Below, one piece after another: positions 45,176 through 54,976 of a stretch of 64,000 nucleotides of DNA. Both the position numbers and the translations under genes were made by a program. Numbering within the stretch: the first letter of the stretch is position 1; every line of letters begins with the position of its first letter. A model generated the notes under the pieces. It had not been told where the DNA came from. It made no database searches and worked only from the letters and a program-made list of their open reading frames with translations. This DNA is from Mycolicibacterium rhodesiae NBB3 (lineage in GTDB: Bacteria; Actinomycetota; Actinomycetes; Mycobacteriales; Mycobacteriaceae), in contig NC_016604.1 of assembly GCF_000230895.2 (NCBI RefSeq), positions 1,116,001-1,180,000 of the forward strand. The letters run 5' to 3'.

Positions 45176-46372
45176 ATGCGCCCGGATGTGAAGCGCTATC
45201 GCAGGCCGATCGTCGGGTTGGTGACGGTCCTCGCCATCGCCGGGATCGTCGCGACGGCCTTCGCGATGTTCAGCGGCAGATTCATCGACACTGTCCCGGT
45301 CACCGTGATGACCGACCGTGCCGGCCTGCTGATGAACCGCGGCGCCAAGGTGAAACTCAACGGTGCGCCGATCGGCACCGTGTCCGACGTCAGTGCCACG
45401 TCCGATGGCCGCGCCGAACTGAAGCTGGCCATCGATCCGGCCCGGTTGACCCTCGTGCCCGACAACGTGCTCGTCGACATCGGGGCAAACACCGTCTTCG
45501 GGGCGAAGTCAGTCGAGTTCCTCCCACCTCCGAATCCGTCGGCGGTTCCGTTGCGCGCCGGCCAAGTTCTCGATTCCGAGCACGTCACGGTCGAGGTGAA
45601 CACGATCTTCGAGTCCCTCAACTCCGTTCTGTCTCACGTCGATCCGGCGAAACTGAACGAAACGCTCGGCGCGGTGTCGACGGCATTCAGCGGGAGGGGC
45701 GAGACGTTCGGTCGTTCGCTGACCGATTTCAACGCGTTTCTGGCCACCATCGAGCCGAGTCTGCCTGCGCTGAGCCACGAGTTACAGACGTTTCCCGACG
45801 TCGCCACCGCCTACGCCGACGCCGCGCCCGACCTGTTGTCGATCCTGCGCAACGCCAGCCGAATCAGCCAGACACTGGTCGAGAAGCAGTCAGACCTCGA
45901 CCGCTTCCTGGTGTCGACCATCGGGCTGGCGGACATCGGGAACGACGTCATCGGCGGCAACCGCGAGCAGCTGGCCAACCTGATGCATGTGCTCGTCCCG
46001 ACGACGGATCTCACCAACGAGTACCACGAGGCTCTCACCTGCGCTCTGACCGGGATGACCAACTTCGCGTTCAAGCCGCCCGCCCCGGTGCCGGGCGTCT
46101 ACGACTCGGGCGCACTGGTTCTCGGCATCGAGCGCTACCGGTATCCACAGGACATTCCGAAGGTCGCCGGAGCCGGTGGCCCGCGATGCGAGGGCCAGTT
46201 GCCTCTCGTGCCCAACCAATTTCCGCCGAAGGTCATCACGGACACCGGAACGGATCCGACCCGCTACGGCAATCAGGGTCTTCTGCTCAACTCTGACGCA
46301 CTCAAGCAGTACCTCTTCGGCCCCATCGATGGCCCGCCGCGCAACACCGTGCAGTGGGGACAACCCGGATGA
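45176..46372 (+). CDS. MCE family protein, MceA type
   Basis: A 398-aa MlaD-domain protein with an N-terminal membrane anchor (about residues 11-33). The MCE domain (about 38-115) contains MNRGAKVKLNGAPIGTVSDV, and a long helical domain follows. Mce proteins form a periplasmic shaft that carries lipids or sterols to a YrbE permease. It is the first of six overlapping mce genes. Unlike standard mce operons, there are no yrbEA/yrbEB genes upstream; the 168-bp gap to the divergent ALDH gene contains only promoters. Confidence 0.93.
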   Translation: MRPDVKRYRRPIVGLVTVLAIAGIVATAFAMFSGRFIDTVPVTVMTDRAGLLMNRGAKVKLNGAPIGTVSDVSATSDGRAELKLAIDPARLTLVPDNVLVDIGANTVFGAKSVEFLPPPNPSAVPLRAGQVLDSEHVTVEVNTIFESLNSVLSHVDPAKLNETLGAVSTAFSGRGETFGRSLTDFNAFLATIEPSLPALSHELQTFPDVATAYADAAPDLLSILRNASRISQTLVEKQSDLDRFLVSTIGLADIGNDVIGGNREQLANLMHVLVPTTDLTNEYHEALTCALTGMTNFAFKPPAPVPGVYDSGALVLGIERYRYPQDIPKVAGAGGPRCEGQLPLVPNQFPPKVITDTGTDPTRYGNQGLLLNSDALKQYLFGPIDGPPRNTVQWGQPG

Positions 46373-47397
46373 GCATGGGTCGTACAGCGACGAAATTCGC
46401 CGCTTTCGGGGTCGTCATGGCGGCACTGACCGCAAGCCTCTTCATGGTGTTCGGCGAGTACCGAAGCGGGTCGACAAGTGACTATTCCGCCGTGTTCACC
46501 GACGCATCCAGCCTCGAGAGCGGCGACTCGGTACGCGTTGCCGGGGTTCGGGTGGGCACCGTCGACCAGGTGACGCTGCGCGCCGACAACACGGTGCTGG
46601 TGTCCTTCGACGCCGAAGACGATGTCGTCCTTACCACCGGCACACGGGCCGCGGTCCGCTACCTCAACCTGGTCGGTGACCGATACCTCGAACTCCTGGA
46701 CGGCCCCGGATCGACCCGCGTACTGGATCGCGGCGCGCAGATTCCGGCGGACCGCACCCAGCCCGCACTCGACCTCGACCTGCTGCTCGGCGGCCTCAAA
46801 CCGGTCATCCGGGGTCTGGACCCCCAAGATGTCAATGCGCTGACCAACGCTTTGCTCCAGATCTTCCAGGGACAGGGCGATACCCTGCAGTCGCTGCTGA
46901 CCCGTACCTCGTCGTTCTCGAATGCATTGGCCGACAACAACGCTGCGCTCGAGCAGTTGGTGGACAACCTCGACACGGTGCTGGCGACACTGGGCAAGGA
47001 GGGCGAGCGATTCTCCGGTGCACTGGACAAGTTCGAACGACTGACGACCGAGTTGGCCAACGACCGCGACACGATCGGCACCGCCATCGACTCGCTCAGC
47101 GCAGGAACCGCATCCATCGCCGATCTGCTCTCCAATGCGCGACAACCGCTGGCGGGCACGGTCGACGAACTGAGTCGCCTTGCGCCACTTCTCGACAAAG
47201 ACAAAGACCTGATCGATGTGGCGCTGCAACGCGCTCCCGAGAACTACCGCAAACTCGCCCGAGTCGGTTCCTACGGCAGCTTCGTGAACTACTACCTGTG
47301 CGGTATCACCATCCGGGTCACCGATCTGCAAGGCCGCACAGCGGTATTCCCGTGGATCAAGCAAAAGGACGGGAGGTGCGCAGAACCCGATGCTTAA
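46369..47397 (+). CDS. MCE family protein, MceB type
   Basis: A 342-aa protein with an N-terminal helix (FAAFGVVMAALTASLFMVFG) and MCE domain (SLESGDSVRVAGVRVGTVDQV). A helical coiled region ends in FVNYYLCGITIRV, a typical MceB end. The ATG at 46369 overlaps the MceA stop as ATGA; a second ATG lies 6 nt on. Confidence 0.93.
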   Translation: MSMGRTATKFAAFGVVMAALTASLFMVFGEYRSGSTSDYSAVFTDASSLESGDSVRVAGVRVGTVDQVTLRADNTVLVSFDAEDDVVLTTGTRAAVRYLNLVGDRYLELLDGPGSTRVLDRGAQIPADRTQPALDLDLLLGGLKPVIRGLDPQDVNALTNALLQIFQGQGDTLQSLLTRTSSFSNALADNNAALEQLVDNLDTVLATLGKEGERFSGALDKFERLTTELANDRDTIGTAIDSLSAGTASIADLLSNARQPLAGTVDELSRLAPLLDKDKDLIDVALQRAPENYRKLARVGSYGSFVNYYLCGITIRVTDLQGRTAVFPWIKQKDGRCAEPDA

Positions 47398-48451
47398 ATA
47401 TCGCAACCCCAAGCTGGTCCGCGCGGGCGTCCTCGGCGTTGTCGTCGTCGCGCTGACCATCGCCGTCGGCCTACAACCCGAGCGCCTGGTGTCCTGGGCG
47501 ACCGGCATCAGATTCTCCGCCGAGTTCGCCGAGGCCGGCGGACTCAGTTCGGGCAACGAGGTTAAGGTCTCGGGCGTCAAGGTCGGCACCGTCACCGATA
47601 TCGCGCTCGGTGAGCGCGGCGCCGTGGTGACGTTCGTCGTCAGAGACACGGTGCGGCTGGGCGATCAGACCACCGCGCACATCAGAACGGGTTCGCTGCT
47701 CGGAGCGCGCGTGCTCACGCTGGAACCTGCAGGCACGACCGCGATGCGGGTCGGTGAGGTCATACCGCTGTCGCGGACGGGATCACCCTACTCACTCAAC
47801 GAATCCGTCAACGACCTGACCACGAACGTGGCTGCCACAGATATGGATTCGCTCAACCAGTCGTTGGACACGCTGTCGGCGACCCTGGATCAAGTGGCTC
47901 CACAACTCGGTCCGACGTTCGACGGGCTGACTCGACTGTCGCGGTCGCTGAACAGCCGAAGCGAGACCCTCGGGAAGCTGCTGGGAAACGCTGCGACCGT
48001 CACCCAGGTGCTCGCCGAGCGGAGCCAACAGGTCAACACCTTGATCCTCAACGCGAACGATCTGCTGGCGGTCCTGGTGGAACGCAGGCAGGCCATCAGT
48101 GAACTCCTCGCCAACACCGCTGCGGTGGCGCGCAACCTGACTGGACTCGTCAAGGACAACGAAGCAGAACTGGCGCCGACACTGGACCGATTGAATGCCG
48201 TCACCGCGATGCTGGAGCGCAACCGCGACAATCTGTCCAAGGCATTGCCCGGGTTGAAGAAGTTCGAGATCACCAGCAGCGAGTCCGTCGCGAGCGGCCC
48301 GTACTACAGCGCGTATGTCCCCAACCTCATACCGCCCCAGCTGCTGCAGCCGTTCTTCGACTATGCCTTTGGGTTCCGGGCGGGCGACCCCAACATGCCA
48401 CGGGCGTTGTTCCCGTGGCCCCGCAACGGTATCCCCGGAGGATCCCGGTGA
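47390..48451 (+). CDS. MCE family protein, MceC type
   Basis: A 353-aa protein. The anchor LVRAGVLGVVVVALTIAVGL is followed by the MCE domain with GLSSGNEVKVSGVKVGTVTDI and the long helical region. It overlaps the MceB gene by 8 nt. It has the shorter proline-poor C-terminus normal for MceC. Confidence 0.93.
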   Translation: MLKYRNPKLVRAGVLGVVVVALTIAVGLQPERLVSWATGIRFSAEFAEAGGLSSGNEVKVSGVKVGTVTDIALGERGAVVTFVVRDTVRLGDQTTAHIRTGSLLGARVLTLEPAGTTAMRVGEVIPLSRTGSPYSLNESVNDLTTNVAATDMDSLNQSLDTLSATLDQVAPQLGPTFDGLTRLSRSLNSRSETLGKLLGNAATVTQVLAERSQQVNTLILNANDLLAVLVERRQAISELLANTAAVARNLTGLVKDNEAELAPTLDRLNAVTAMLERNRDNLSKALPGLKKFEITSSESVASGPYYSAYVPNLIPPQLLQPFFDYAFGFRAGDPNMPRALFPWPRNGIPGGSR

Positions 48452-49788
48452 CGCGAGGGTCACGACTGGCCCTGCTCGTGGTGTTGGTCGGCGTGCTGGT
48501 GATGGGTGCGGGCGTCATCGTCCGTCAGAACCTCTTCACACCACAGACCATCGTGGCGTACTTCTCTTCCGCCACAGGTCTCTACTCCGGTGACGACGTG
48601 CGGATCGCCGGCGTCAAGGTCGGCACCATCCGGTCGGTATCACCGCAGCCGGACCACGCTGTCGTCACGCTGGAGGTCGACCACGGCGTGCGCGTCCCCG
48701 CCGACGCCAAGGCGGTGATCGTCGCCCAGAACCTGGTGGCCGCCCGATACGTACAACTCGCCCCGCTGTACCGCAGCGGTGAACCACGCATGCCCGACGA
48801 CGGAATCATCCCGCAGGAGCGCACCGCGGTCCCGGTCGAGTGGGATGAAGTCAAGACACAATTGTCCAGGCTGGCAACCGAACTCGGCCCCGACACCACA
48901 TTGTCGACCAGTTCGATGGGCCGGTTCATCGAAAGCACCGCCGACGCGATGGACGGCAACGGCGAGAAGCTCCGCCAGACGTTCGCGCAACTCTCACAGC
49001 TGGCCCGTATCCTCTCCGACGGCAGCGGCGACATCGTCACCACGATCGAGAACCTCCAGACCTTCGTCACTGCGCTGCGCGACAGCAGCGATGACATCGT
49101 GTTGTTCCAGAATCGGCTGTCCACCTTCAGCACGGTGCTGGCCGACAGCAGGAGCGATCTCGACGCCGCAGCGTCGGAGCTCGCCATCGCGGTGGGAGAG
49201 GTGCAGCGGTTCATCGCAGGTACCCGGGACAAGACTGCCGAGCAGGTGCAACGCCTCGCCAACGCCACGCAGGTCCTGGTGGACCACCGAACGGACGTCG
49301 AGAACATCCTTCACGTCGCGCCGACGTCATTCGCCAATGCGTACAACATCCTCAACCCGAATGTGCCTGGTGCGATAGGCACATTCGTCCTGACCAACTT
49401 CTCGAATCCCGTTCAATTCCTCTGCGGTGCGATCGGCGGCATCGCCAACGTCACCGCGTCGGAGACGTCCAAGCTCTGCGCCGAGTATCTGGGCCCGGCG
49501 CTGCGGTTGCTCAACTTCAACACGCTGCCGCAGCCGCCGTTGAACCCGTATTTGATGCCGTCGCTCACCCCGGACAAGATCGTCTACACCGATCCCGCGC
49601 TGGCGCCCGGTGGATCCGGTGGAGCACCCCCGCCGCCGCTGACACCGCCCGCGATATCGGCCTACACCGGGCTCAACGGCGACGTCCCAGCGCCGCCGGG
49701 GTTCATGCCTACGCCACCGCCCGGCAGCGCCGCGGTGCCGACGCTGCCGGATGTGCTGCTGCCCGCGGAAGGGACACCACCGTCGTGA
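48448..49788 (+). CDS. MCE family protein, MceD type
   Basis: A 446-aa protein with an N-terminal helix (LALLVVLVGVLVMGAGVIV) and MCE domain (GLYSGDDVRIAGVKVGTIRSV). The C-terminal 70 residues are proline-rich, as is usual for MceD. The GTG at 48448 overlaps the MceC stop, and a GGAGGA ribosome-binding site is at 48437-48442; the open frame to 48415 is not needed. Confidence 0.93.
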   Translation: MTRGSRLALLVVLVGVLVMGAGVIVRQNLFTPQTIVAYFSSATGLYSGDDVRIAGVKVGTIRSVSPQPDHAVVTLEVDHGVRVPADAKAVIVAQNLVAARYVQLAPLYRSGEPRMPDDGIIPQERTAVPVEWDEVKTQLSRLATELGPDTTLSTSSMGRFIESTADAMDGNGEKLRQTFAQLSQLARILSDGSGDIVTTIENLQTFVTALRDSSDDIVLFQNRLSTFSTVLADSRSDLDAAASELAIAVGEVQRFIAGTRDKTAEQVQRLANATQVLVDHRTDVENILHVAPTSFANAYNILNPNVPGAIGTFVLTNFSNPVQFLCGAIGGIANVTASETSKLCAEYLGPALRLLNFNTLPQPPLNPYLMPSLTPDKIVYTDPALAPGGSGGAPPPPLTPPAISAYTGLNGDVPAPPGFMPTPPPGSAAVPTLPDVLLPAEGTPPS

Positions 49789-51032
49789 TCGCGGGTACCA
49801 TCCGACGAACCGCAGCGGCAGGACTGTGCGTCGCGCTTACCGTCACCTCGTGCGGATTCGGGGGCGTCAACACACTGCCACTGCCAGGTGCAGTCGCCAG
49901 CGGTCCGGACAACTCGGTCTACCACGTGCAGATCGCCAATGTGGGTACGCTGGAATCCAATTCGCCGGTCATGATCGACGACGTCGTCGTGGGCAGCGTC
50001 GGCAGACTCGGCGTCCACAACTGGATCGCCGACGTCGAGGTCCGGGTGCGGCCCGACGTCGTGGTTCCCGCCAACGCCGTCGCGACCATCGGGCAAACCA
50101 GCCTCCTGGGGTCCATGCACGTCGCGCTGGACCCGCCGTTGGGAGAGTCGCCGACCGGTCGGTTGGAGCCGGGGTCGACCATCACGCTGAACCGGTCGTC
50201 GACCTATCCGTCGACAGAGCAGACGTTGTCCTCGTTGTCCGTCGTGGTCAACGCGGGCGGACTCGGGCAGATCGGCGATCTCATCCACAGCACCGCCACC
50301 GCCCTGTCGGGCCGCGAACCTCAGATCCGTGAATTGATCACGCGACTCGACACCTTCGTGGGGACAGTCGACGCCCAGCGCGATCGGTTCAACGCCTCGA
50401 TCCAGGCCCTTGATCGACTGACCGCGATCTTGGCGGCACAACGTGACGACATCACCGAAGCGCTGCGCACGGTGCCACCGGCATTGGACGTCCTGCTGGC
50501 GGAGCGGGCACGGCTGGTCACAGCCATGCAGAAGTTAGGTGAGTTCAGCGACACCGCAACCGAACTCGTCAACTCAACCCAGCACGACCTGGTGCAGAAC
50601 CTGACCAATCTCGAAGCGACCGTGAAGGCCCTGGCCGATGTCGGTCCGTACCTCGGTACCGTGCTGGCCCTGGTCCCGTCGTTCCCCTTCCCGCAGAATT
50701 TCATCGACCGGGCGATTCGCGGCGACTACATCAACATCTTCGCGTCGATAGATCTGACGGTCCCACGGCTGAAGCGATCGCTGTTCCTCGGCACCCGATG
50801 GGGCGACCCGAACGCCCAATTGATCCCGGCGCCCGGCGATCCCGCGCACCAGAGCTACACCTATGAACCGCTGGACTTCGGTATCGCGCCGCCGCCAGCC
50901 GAGACACAGGCGGCCCCCCGGCCACTCCCCGCGCCGCCGCCGCCGATCGTGCCTGTCCCACCGCCCGCAACATCGGCTCCTGTTTCCACTTCGTCTGTTT
51001 TCGCCGGACCGTACCCATCCGGCGGCAACTGA
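49785..51032 (+). CDS. MCE family lipoprotein, MceE (LprK/LprN) type
   Basis: A 415-aa lipoprotein. The signal sequence ends in the lipobox VTSC with C23, followed by the MCE domain (LESNSPVMIDDVVVGSVGRL). The C-terminus is a long proline-rich tail. MceE is the lipid-anchored subunit of the complex. It overlaps MceD by 4 nt and MceF by one base. Confidence 0.94.
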   Translation: MIAGTIRRTAAAGLCVALTVTSCGFGGVNTLPLPGAVASGPDNSVYHVQIANVGTLESNSPVMIDDVVVGSVGRLGVHNWIADVEVRVRPDVVVPANAVATIGQTSLLGSMHVALDPPLGESPTGRLEPGSTITLNRSSTYPSTEQTLSSLSVVVNAGGLGQIGDLIHSTATALSGREPQIRELITRLDTFVGTVDAQRDRFNASIQALDRLTAILAAQRDDITEALRTVPPALDVLLAERARLVTAMQKLGEFSDTATELVNSTQHDLVQNLTNLEATVKALADVGPYLGTVLALVPSFPFPQNFIDRAIRGDYINIFASIDLTVPRLKRSLFLGTRWGDPNAQLIPAPGDPAHQSYTYEPLDFGIAPPPAETQAAPRPLPAPPPPIVPVPPPATSAPVSTSSVFAGPYPSGGN

Positions 51033-52555
51033 TGCTGACCCGTCTCGTCCGAGCACAGCTCATCATCTTCACGATCGCGTCCGTGATCGGCGTCGCGACA
51101 ATGGTGTTCGGATACATGGGCGTACCCACCTGGCTGGGCGTCGGGCACATCAAAGTCACCGTGGAACTCCCGGGCACCGGCGGCCTCTACCGCTTCGGCA
51201 ATGTCACGTATCGCGGCGTGCAGATCGGAAAGGTGGTCTCTGTAACGCCGACCGCGAGCGGCGCAGTCGCGGAACTCTCGGTGACGTCCTCCCTGAAGAT
51301 CCCCGCCGATGTGCAGGCCAACGTCCGCAGCGTGTCGGCGGTCGGAGAGCAGTACGTCGACCTGATCCCGAAGGGCCCTGGTCCCCCGTTCCTGTCCGAG
51401 GGGTCGGTGATCAAGAGGGCCGACACCACGGTCCCGCAGAAGGTGGGACCCGTCCTGGATCAGCTCAGCGCACTGGTCGAGAGTGTGCCGAAAAAGAAGC
51501 TCTCGGACCTGCTCGACGAGTCGTTCCTCGCGTTCAACGGAGCCGGATACGACGTGGGTTCGCTTCTCGACTCTGGATCGCGCATCGCAGCCGACGCCAA
51601 CGCCACAGCGGAGCGCACGAGGACTCTCATCGACGACAGCGCGCCACTACTCGACTCGCAGTCCGAAAGCGCCGATTCACTGCGTGCCTGGACACACAGC
51701 ATGGCCGCGGTGACCGATCAGGTCGTCGACAACGATCCCGAGATCCGCACCATCCTCGACACCGGGCCCGCCGCCGCCGACGAGGCGTCGCGACTTCTGG
51801 ATCAGATCAAGCCCACGTTGCCGGTGTTGCTGGCGAACCTGACATCGATCGGCGAGGTGGGGGTCACGTACAACCCCTCCCTGGAGCAGCTTCTGGTGCT
51901 GCTGCCGCCGTACGTTGCCGGTTTCGGCGCACTGTCACCGACCAACAATCCGACGGGTTTATCGTTCGGTGCCTTCTCGCTCATGAACGGCGACCCGCCG
52001 CCGTGCACGGTCGGCTTCCTGCCCCCATCGCAGTGGCGCGTCCCGGCAGACGAAACGGTCATCGATACGCCTGACGGCTTGTACTGCAAGCTGCCGCAGG
52101 ATTCCCCGATCGCGGTGCGCGGCGTTCGGAACAATCCGTGCATGGACCAGCCGGGCAAGCGCGCCCCGACGGTCGAGATCTGCAAGAGTGACAGACCGTA
52201 TGAACCGATCGCCATGCGCCAGCACGTCCTCGGTCCCTATCCGTTCGACCCGAACCTGGTCTCGCAGGGAGTTCCGCTGGACTCCAGGGCTATACCCGAC
52301 GAGCTGACGTTCGCCCCGATCCAGGGCACACCGCTGCCACCGGGCGCGGTCCCGGCAGGCACTCCACCGGTACCACCGTTGCCCGGATCGCTGAACCAGC
52401 CGCCCTCGCTGCCGACACCTCCCCCACCCGTGGCCACCGCAACCTACGATCCCCGCACCGGCCGCTACATCGGCAGTGACGGACAGGTGTACGAACAGTC
52501 CGATCTGCAACAGTCTTCGGATCCGACGACGTGGACGGACCTACTGCCCCACTGA
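51032..52555 (+). CDS. MCE family protein, MceF type
   Basis: A 507-aa protein, last of the operon. An N-terminal helix (LIIFTIASVIGVATMVFGYM) precedes the MCE domain (GLYRFGNVTYRGVQIGKVVSV). A C-terminal proline-rich part ends with YDPRTGRYIGSDGQVYEQSD, characteristic of MceF. Its stop touches the convergent P450 stop at 52556. No Mas (Mce-associated) gene follows. Confidence 0.94.
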   Translation: MLTRLVRAQLIIFTIASVIGVATMVFGYMGVPTWLGVGHIKVTVELPGTGGLYRFGNVTYRGVQIGKVVSVTPTASGAVAELSVTSSLKIPADVQANVRSVSAVGEQYVDLIPKGPGPPFLSEGSVIKRADTTVPQKVGPVLDQLSALVESVPKKKLSDLLDESFLAFNGAGYDVGSLLDSGSRIAADANATAERTRTLIDDSAPLLDSQSESADSLRAWTHSMAAVTDQVVDNDPEIRTILDTGPAAADEASRLLDQIKPTLPVLLANLTSIGEVGVTYNPSLEQLLVLLPPYVAGFGALSPTNNPTGLSFGAFSLMNGDPPPCTVGFLPPSQWRVPADETVIDTPDGLYCKLPQDSPIAVRGVRNNPCMDQPGKRAPTVEICKSDRPYEPIAMRQHVLGPYPFDPNLVSQGVPLDSRAIPDELTFAPIQGTPLPPGAVPAGTPPVPPLPGSLNQPPSLPTPPPPVATATYDPRTGRYIGSDGQVYEQSDLQQSSDPTTWTDLLPH

Positions 52556-53734
52556 TCACCAGGTGACCGGCAGCTCACGGATGCCGTAGATGGCGTGATC
52601 GCTCTTGAACTCGAGTTGCGCCGGGGTAACCGCTAGCCGCAGATCCGGCATCCGGCGCGCCAGGGAGGACAACGCGATCTGCAGTTCTGCGCGGGCGAGA
52701 TTGAGGCCGATGCACTGATGGACGCCGTATCCGAACCCGAGGTGGCCGCGGGTGTTGCGGTCGATGTCGAATACATCGGGGTTCTCCGCATATTCCGGAT
52801 CCCAGTTCCCCGCAGGAATGTTCATGAGCAGTCGGTCGCCGGCACGCACCTGTTGTCCACCGATGGTCATGTCCTCCAGCGCGGTCCGTTCGACCAGGCT
52901 GTGCACCACGCTGAGGTAGCGCATCAGCTCGTCGACCGCATTGGCGATCACCGCGGGATCCTCGGTATTGCTCAGGCGCTGGAACGCCTCGGGATGCTGG
53001 ATCAATGTCAAGGCACCGAGCGCGATCATGCTGGCGGTGGTCTCGTGTCCGGCCTGCAGCATGATGAAGCCTGTCATCGCCGCGGTCGCGTGACTCATCT
53101 CGCCCTCTTCGACGCGCGCGGCCAAGCGGGTGATCAGGTCATCGCCCGGCTCATTGTGCTTGCGCCGCAACAGCTCGGAGATGTACTCGTAGACAACGGC
53201 GCTGCCGGCCACCCGGTCCTCTTCAGGAATCGACATGTCGAGCGACTTCGCGCTGTTCACTTCGAAGAACTCATGATCCGCGTACGGCACACCTAGCAAT
53301 CGACAGATCACCATCGACGGCACTGGCAAGGCGAGGTCACGAACAAGATCGGCGGGTGCACCTTTCTCGACCATCGTCTGGAGGAACCCGTCTACCAGTT
53401 CTTGGATGTGAGGGCGCATCTCGGTCACCCGTCGCGCGGTGAAGTCCGACGTCATCATGCGGCGCAAGCGGTTGTGCTCGGGGTCGTCCATGCGCGCGAA
53501 GACCAGCGGAATGTCGGCGTTGTCCTGGATCTGCTGTTCGAAGGAACTGAACCCGGCGCTGACGCGCGGATCGGTCAGCGAGGCCCTGATGTCGCTGTAG
53601 CGATTCACGACCCAGAACAGCTGACCGTGCCACATCGCCTGTTGCAGTCCGGCATCGCGCCAGGCGTCGAACTCCGCCGGCGGATGCAGCGGGCAGCGCG
53701 CATCGCGCGGCAGGGGTATGACGGGCAGATCCAT
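52556..53734 (-). CDS. Cytochrome P450 (CYP105/107-like)
   Basis: A 392-aa P450 of the short bacterial type. I-helix QAGHETTAS, K-helix DELMRY and heme loop GFGYGVHQCIGLNLARAE (C341) are intact. The GVHQCIGQ/N-LAR form is seen in CYP105/CYP107 enzymes of actinobacteria acting on macrolides, steroids and xenobiotics. It lies 57 bp after the thiolase-like gene with its own candidate operator, so it may be transcribed separately. Confidence 0.93.
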   Translation of the reverse strand: MDLPVIPLPRDARCPLHPPAEFDAWRDAGLQQAMWHGQLFWVVNRYSDIRASLTDPRVSAGFSSFEQQIQDNADIPLVFARMDDPEHNRLRRMMTSDFTARRVTEMRPHIQELVDGFLQTMVEKGAPADLVRDLALPVPSMVICRLLGVPYADHEFFEVNSAKSLDMSIPEEDRVAGSAVVYEYISELLRRKHNEPGDDLITRLAARVEEGEMSHATAAMTGFIMLQAGHETTASMIALGALTLIQHPEAFQRLSNTEDPAVIANAVDELMRYLSVVHSLVERTALEDMTIGGQQVRAGDRLLMNIPAGNWDPEYAENPDVFDIDRNTRGHLGFGYGVHQCIGLNLARAELQIALSSLARRMPDLRLAVTPAQLEFKSDHAIYGIRELPVTW

Positions 53735-53755
53735 CGCCGCTCCTCGTGGCTTGGT

Positions 53756-53775
53756 AGTGACAGTTGACTGCCACT
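53756..53775. promoter_or_regulatory. 20-bp palindromic operator upstream of the P450
   Basis: AGTGACAGTTGACTGCCACT is symmetrical at 16 of 20 positions (AGTGnCAGTnnACTGnCACT), 22 bp upstream of the P450 start in the 57-bp gap after the thiolase gene. It differs from the other operators in this window. Confidence 0.55.
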
Positions 53776-53791
53776 TACCCAGACCATACCG

Positions 53792-54976
53792 CTAGACCGG
53801 CTCCGAGGAATAGGCGACGACACCACCGAAGTGCGGCGCTGACTGACACGCGAGACCGACGGATACATTCCGCTGCCGTTCTCCCGCCCGCCCCGAAAGC
53901 TGCAGGTAGCACTCGAGCATCTGGGGAATGCCGTGCATGCGACCGTTGCCGAGCGCCCCGCCGCCCGACAAGGCCGGAAGGGCACCGTCACGGTCCGAGT
54001 CGATGCCGCCTGACTCGACGAACCGATGCGCCTCCCCGACCGGACACAGACCGAGCACCTCGAGCCAGAACCACACCAACGGTGAAAAGCCGTCGTAGAC
54101 CTGGGGCAGATCGACCTCGTCGATCGTCAGGCCGGTCTCCCGCCAGAGGCGTCGCACCGTGTCGGCGCCGCCGTCGAGGATGTCGTCGAGCGGCCAGTGC
54201 AGCGGCAGCCGACGCCGACTGCCGGCGCTGCTCGCGAAACCGGCCACGTAGACCGGCCGGTTGGGCAGGTCGACCGCGCGCTCGGCGGAGGTCAGGACGA
54301 ATGCGGCCACGCCGTCGACCGGAATGTCGCAGTCGAGCCGACAGACCGGATCGACCAGCGTCGGTTCAGCGAGATATTCGTCAACGGTCAACGGCCGGTC
54401 ACGCCAGTACGACCAGGGCAGCCGCGATCCGTTCTTACGTGCCTCGGTGACCACGGCGGCCATTGATTCACGACTGACTCCGAAGCGTTGCAGGTACTCG
54501 TTGTACGGCAGCGCGATCATCGCTAATGGTCCGAAAAACCCCTGTGGCGCAGTCCATTGCTGAGACCCACCGGCCACGCGCATCGCGTTGCCGTGATAGC
54601 TACCCGCGGGGTTGTGGAGCGCACGGTGCACGACAACGTAATCGGCGGCGCCGCTGACCAAAGCGTTGACGGCCATCCCGACGGATCCGCTGACCTGCCC
54701 GATGCCGTCGAAGCCCGCGACGTAGCGCGGCGCCAGATTGAGGCTGCGCGCCAGCCAGACGGACGACACTGTACTCACCCCGTCAATCGGCTGGTGCCCT
54801 CCGGCACTCGGCAACAAGCTCGACGCGACAAAGCCGTCGATCTGATCCAGCGTCAATCCGGCGTCCGCAACAGCCGCTCGCGCGGTGTCCACCGTAATGG
54901 CGCCCAGCGCACGGCCCGCACGGCGTTCGATCGTGCTCTGTGCGTAGCCGACGACGGCCACCTTGTTGCGAATCAC
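53792..54976 (-). CDS. Thiolase-family lipid-transfer protein/aldolase (Ltp2-like)
   Basis: A 394-aa thiolase-fold protein. NKVAVVGYAQSTIERRAGRA at the start, DGFSPLVWFWLEVLGLC and SGGGALGNGRMHGIPQMLE fit the SCP-x/Ltp subgroup, not biosynthetic thiolases. In steroid catabolism Ltp2 works with a DUF35 protein as a retro-aldolase; the DUF35 gene here is the overlapping upstream neighbour. The start is the GTG at 54976, overlapping the DUF35 stop as GTGA; an ATG at 54991 would lie inside that gene. The open frame to 55633 is a shadow. Confidence 0.88.
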   Translation of the reverse strand: MIRNKVAVVGYAQSTIERRAGRALGAITVDTARAAVADAGLTLDQIDGFVASSLLPSAGGHQPIDGVSTVSSVWLARSLNLAPRYVAGFDGIGQVSGSVGMAVNALVSGAADYVVVHRALHNPAGSYHGNAMRVAGGSQQWTAPQGFFGPLAMIALPYNEYLQRFGVSRESMAAVVTEARKNGSRLPWSYWRDRPLTVDEYLAEPTLVDPVCRLDCDIPVDGVAAFVLTSAERAVDLPNRPVYVAGFASSAGSRRRLPLHWPLDDILDGGADTVRRLWRETGLTIDEVDLPQVYDGFSPLVWFWLEVLGLCPVGEAHRFVESGGIDSDRDGALPALSGGGALGNGRMHGIPQMLECYLQLSGRAGERQRNVSVGLACQSAPHFGGVVAYSSEPV

